In this document: positions 5,666 through 5,836 of the stretch, piece after piece
Layout of the letters: the number at the start of each line of letters is the position of its first letter
Position numbering within the stretch: the first letter of the stretch is position 1
NCBI GenBank assembly: GCA_002898935.1
Contig: BEII01000123.1
Span: 1 to 5,836 of the forward strand
Direction of reading: 5' to 3'
DNA length: 5,836 nucleotides
Source of the DNA: a bacterium HR32
GTDB taxonomy: Bacteria; Sysuimicrobiota; Sysuimicrobiia; Sysuimicrobiales; Sysuimicrobiaceae
Translations under genes and position numbers: made by a program
Notes under the pieces: generated by a model
The model's database searches: none
What the model was told of the DNA's origin: nothing
What the model saw: the letters and a program-made list of their open reading frames with translations, nothing else

Positions 5666-5836
5666 AGGCCCGTCTCCTCCACCCCCACGCAGAGTTCCCC
5701 TGGCAGTGGGCGAAGCAGGCCGCCGCGGAGCGTTCCGCGAGGCGCACCGGCTACCGCTCCTACCGGCCTGAAGGCTTCGACCCCCGGGCAGGCCTCCCGT
5801 GGCACGCGGAGGACCTCCTCTCGGACCTCAGCCTCC
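5662..5836 (+). CDS. Probable second MutS-like protein, N-terminus only
   Basis: The ATG at 5662 overlaps the previous stop in an ATGA junction, and the frame stays open to the window end (58 codons seen). It begins MKARLLHPHAEFPWQ and later reads LPWHAEDLLSDLSL. This resembles the start of the partner MutS-like proteins that, in other bacteria, follow the first MutS-like gene and begin with a short MKA-L-L segment and an LP-x-N-A-x-x-L-x-x-D-L-x-L segment. The stretch between them (about residues 16-44) is longer than I would expect. The catalytic domain is out of view, so the family call rests on this short resemblance plus gene order. Confidence 0.65.
   Translation, partial: MKARLLHPHAEFPWQWAKQAAAERSARRTGYRSYRPEGFDPRAGLPWHAEDLLSDLSL

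Noticed and set aside
1..5836. tRNA, rRNA, CRISPR array or direct-repeat array
   Set aside because: No cloverleaf, rRNA-like stretch or regularly spaced repeat was seen on reading either strand.

Overview
This is a GC-rich bacterial window with dense, short-spaced genes, all on the + strand, with GTG/ATG starts and strong GC bias at third codon positions. The base composition and the set of families fit a high-GC, perhaps thermophilic, bacterium. Nothing here fixes the phylum: there is no rRNA or other marker gene.

The window holds two back-to-back transcription units. Each begins with a sigma70-like promoter and a fluoride (crcB-type) riboswitch whose 3' strand also forms an intrinsic terminator. 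The first 190 bases hold no gene I can name, only an open frame that may be the tail of an upstream gene.

Unit 1 (about 192-2375) has promoter TTGACG-17-TAGGCT, then a divergent fluoride riboswitch (236-288) and its terminator (282-318). Three genes follow: a small coiled-coil protein interrupted by an in-frame TAG, a second small protein of similar layout (beta strand, two helices, long coiled coil), and an MFS transporter of about 403 residues.

Unit 2 (about 2372 to beyond the window end) has promoter TTGACC-17-TAGAGT, its -35 overlapping the MFS stop codon. A near-textbook fluoride riboswitch (2409-2458) and terminator (2450-2489) come next. The genes are a CPA/KefB-type cation:proton antiporter, a UspA-family universal stress protein, a MutS-like ATPase lacking the mismatch-recognition domains, and the start of what looks like a second MutS-like protein. 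These four overlap or abut (TAGTG, TGATG, ATGA), so they are probably translated in a coupled fashion.

Read together, this looks like a fluoride stress island. In the family as known, fluoride stabilises a pseudoknot that blocks the terminator and turns transcription on. Both units would then be induced by fluoride, making two different membrane transporters, a stress protein, a MutS-like ATPase pair and two uncharacterised coiled-coil proteins. Neither of the two established fluoride exporters (CrcB/Fluc, CLC-F) lies in the window, so the MFS protein and the antiporter are candidates for the export role. The least understood parts are the divergent first riboswitch, the amber-interrupted coiled-coil gene with its partner, and the link between fluoride and MutS-like ATPases.
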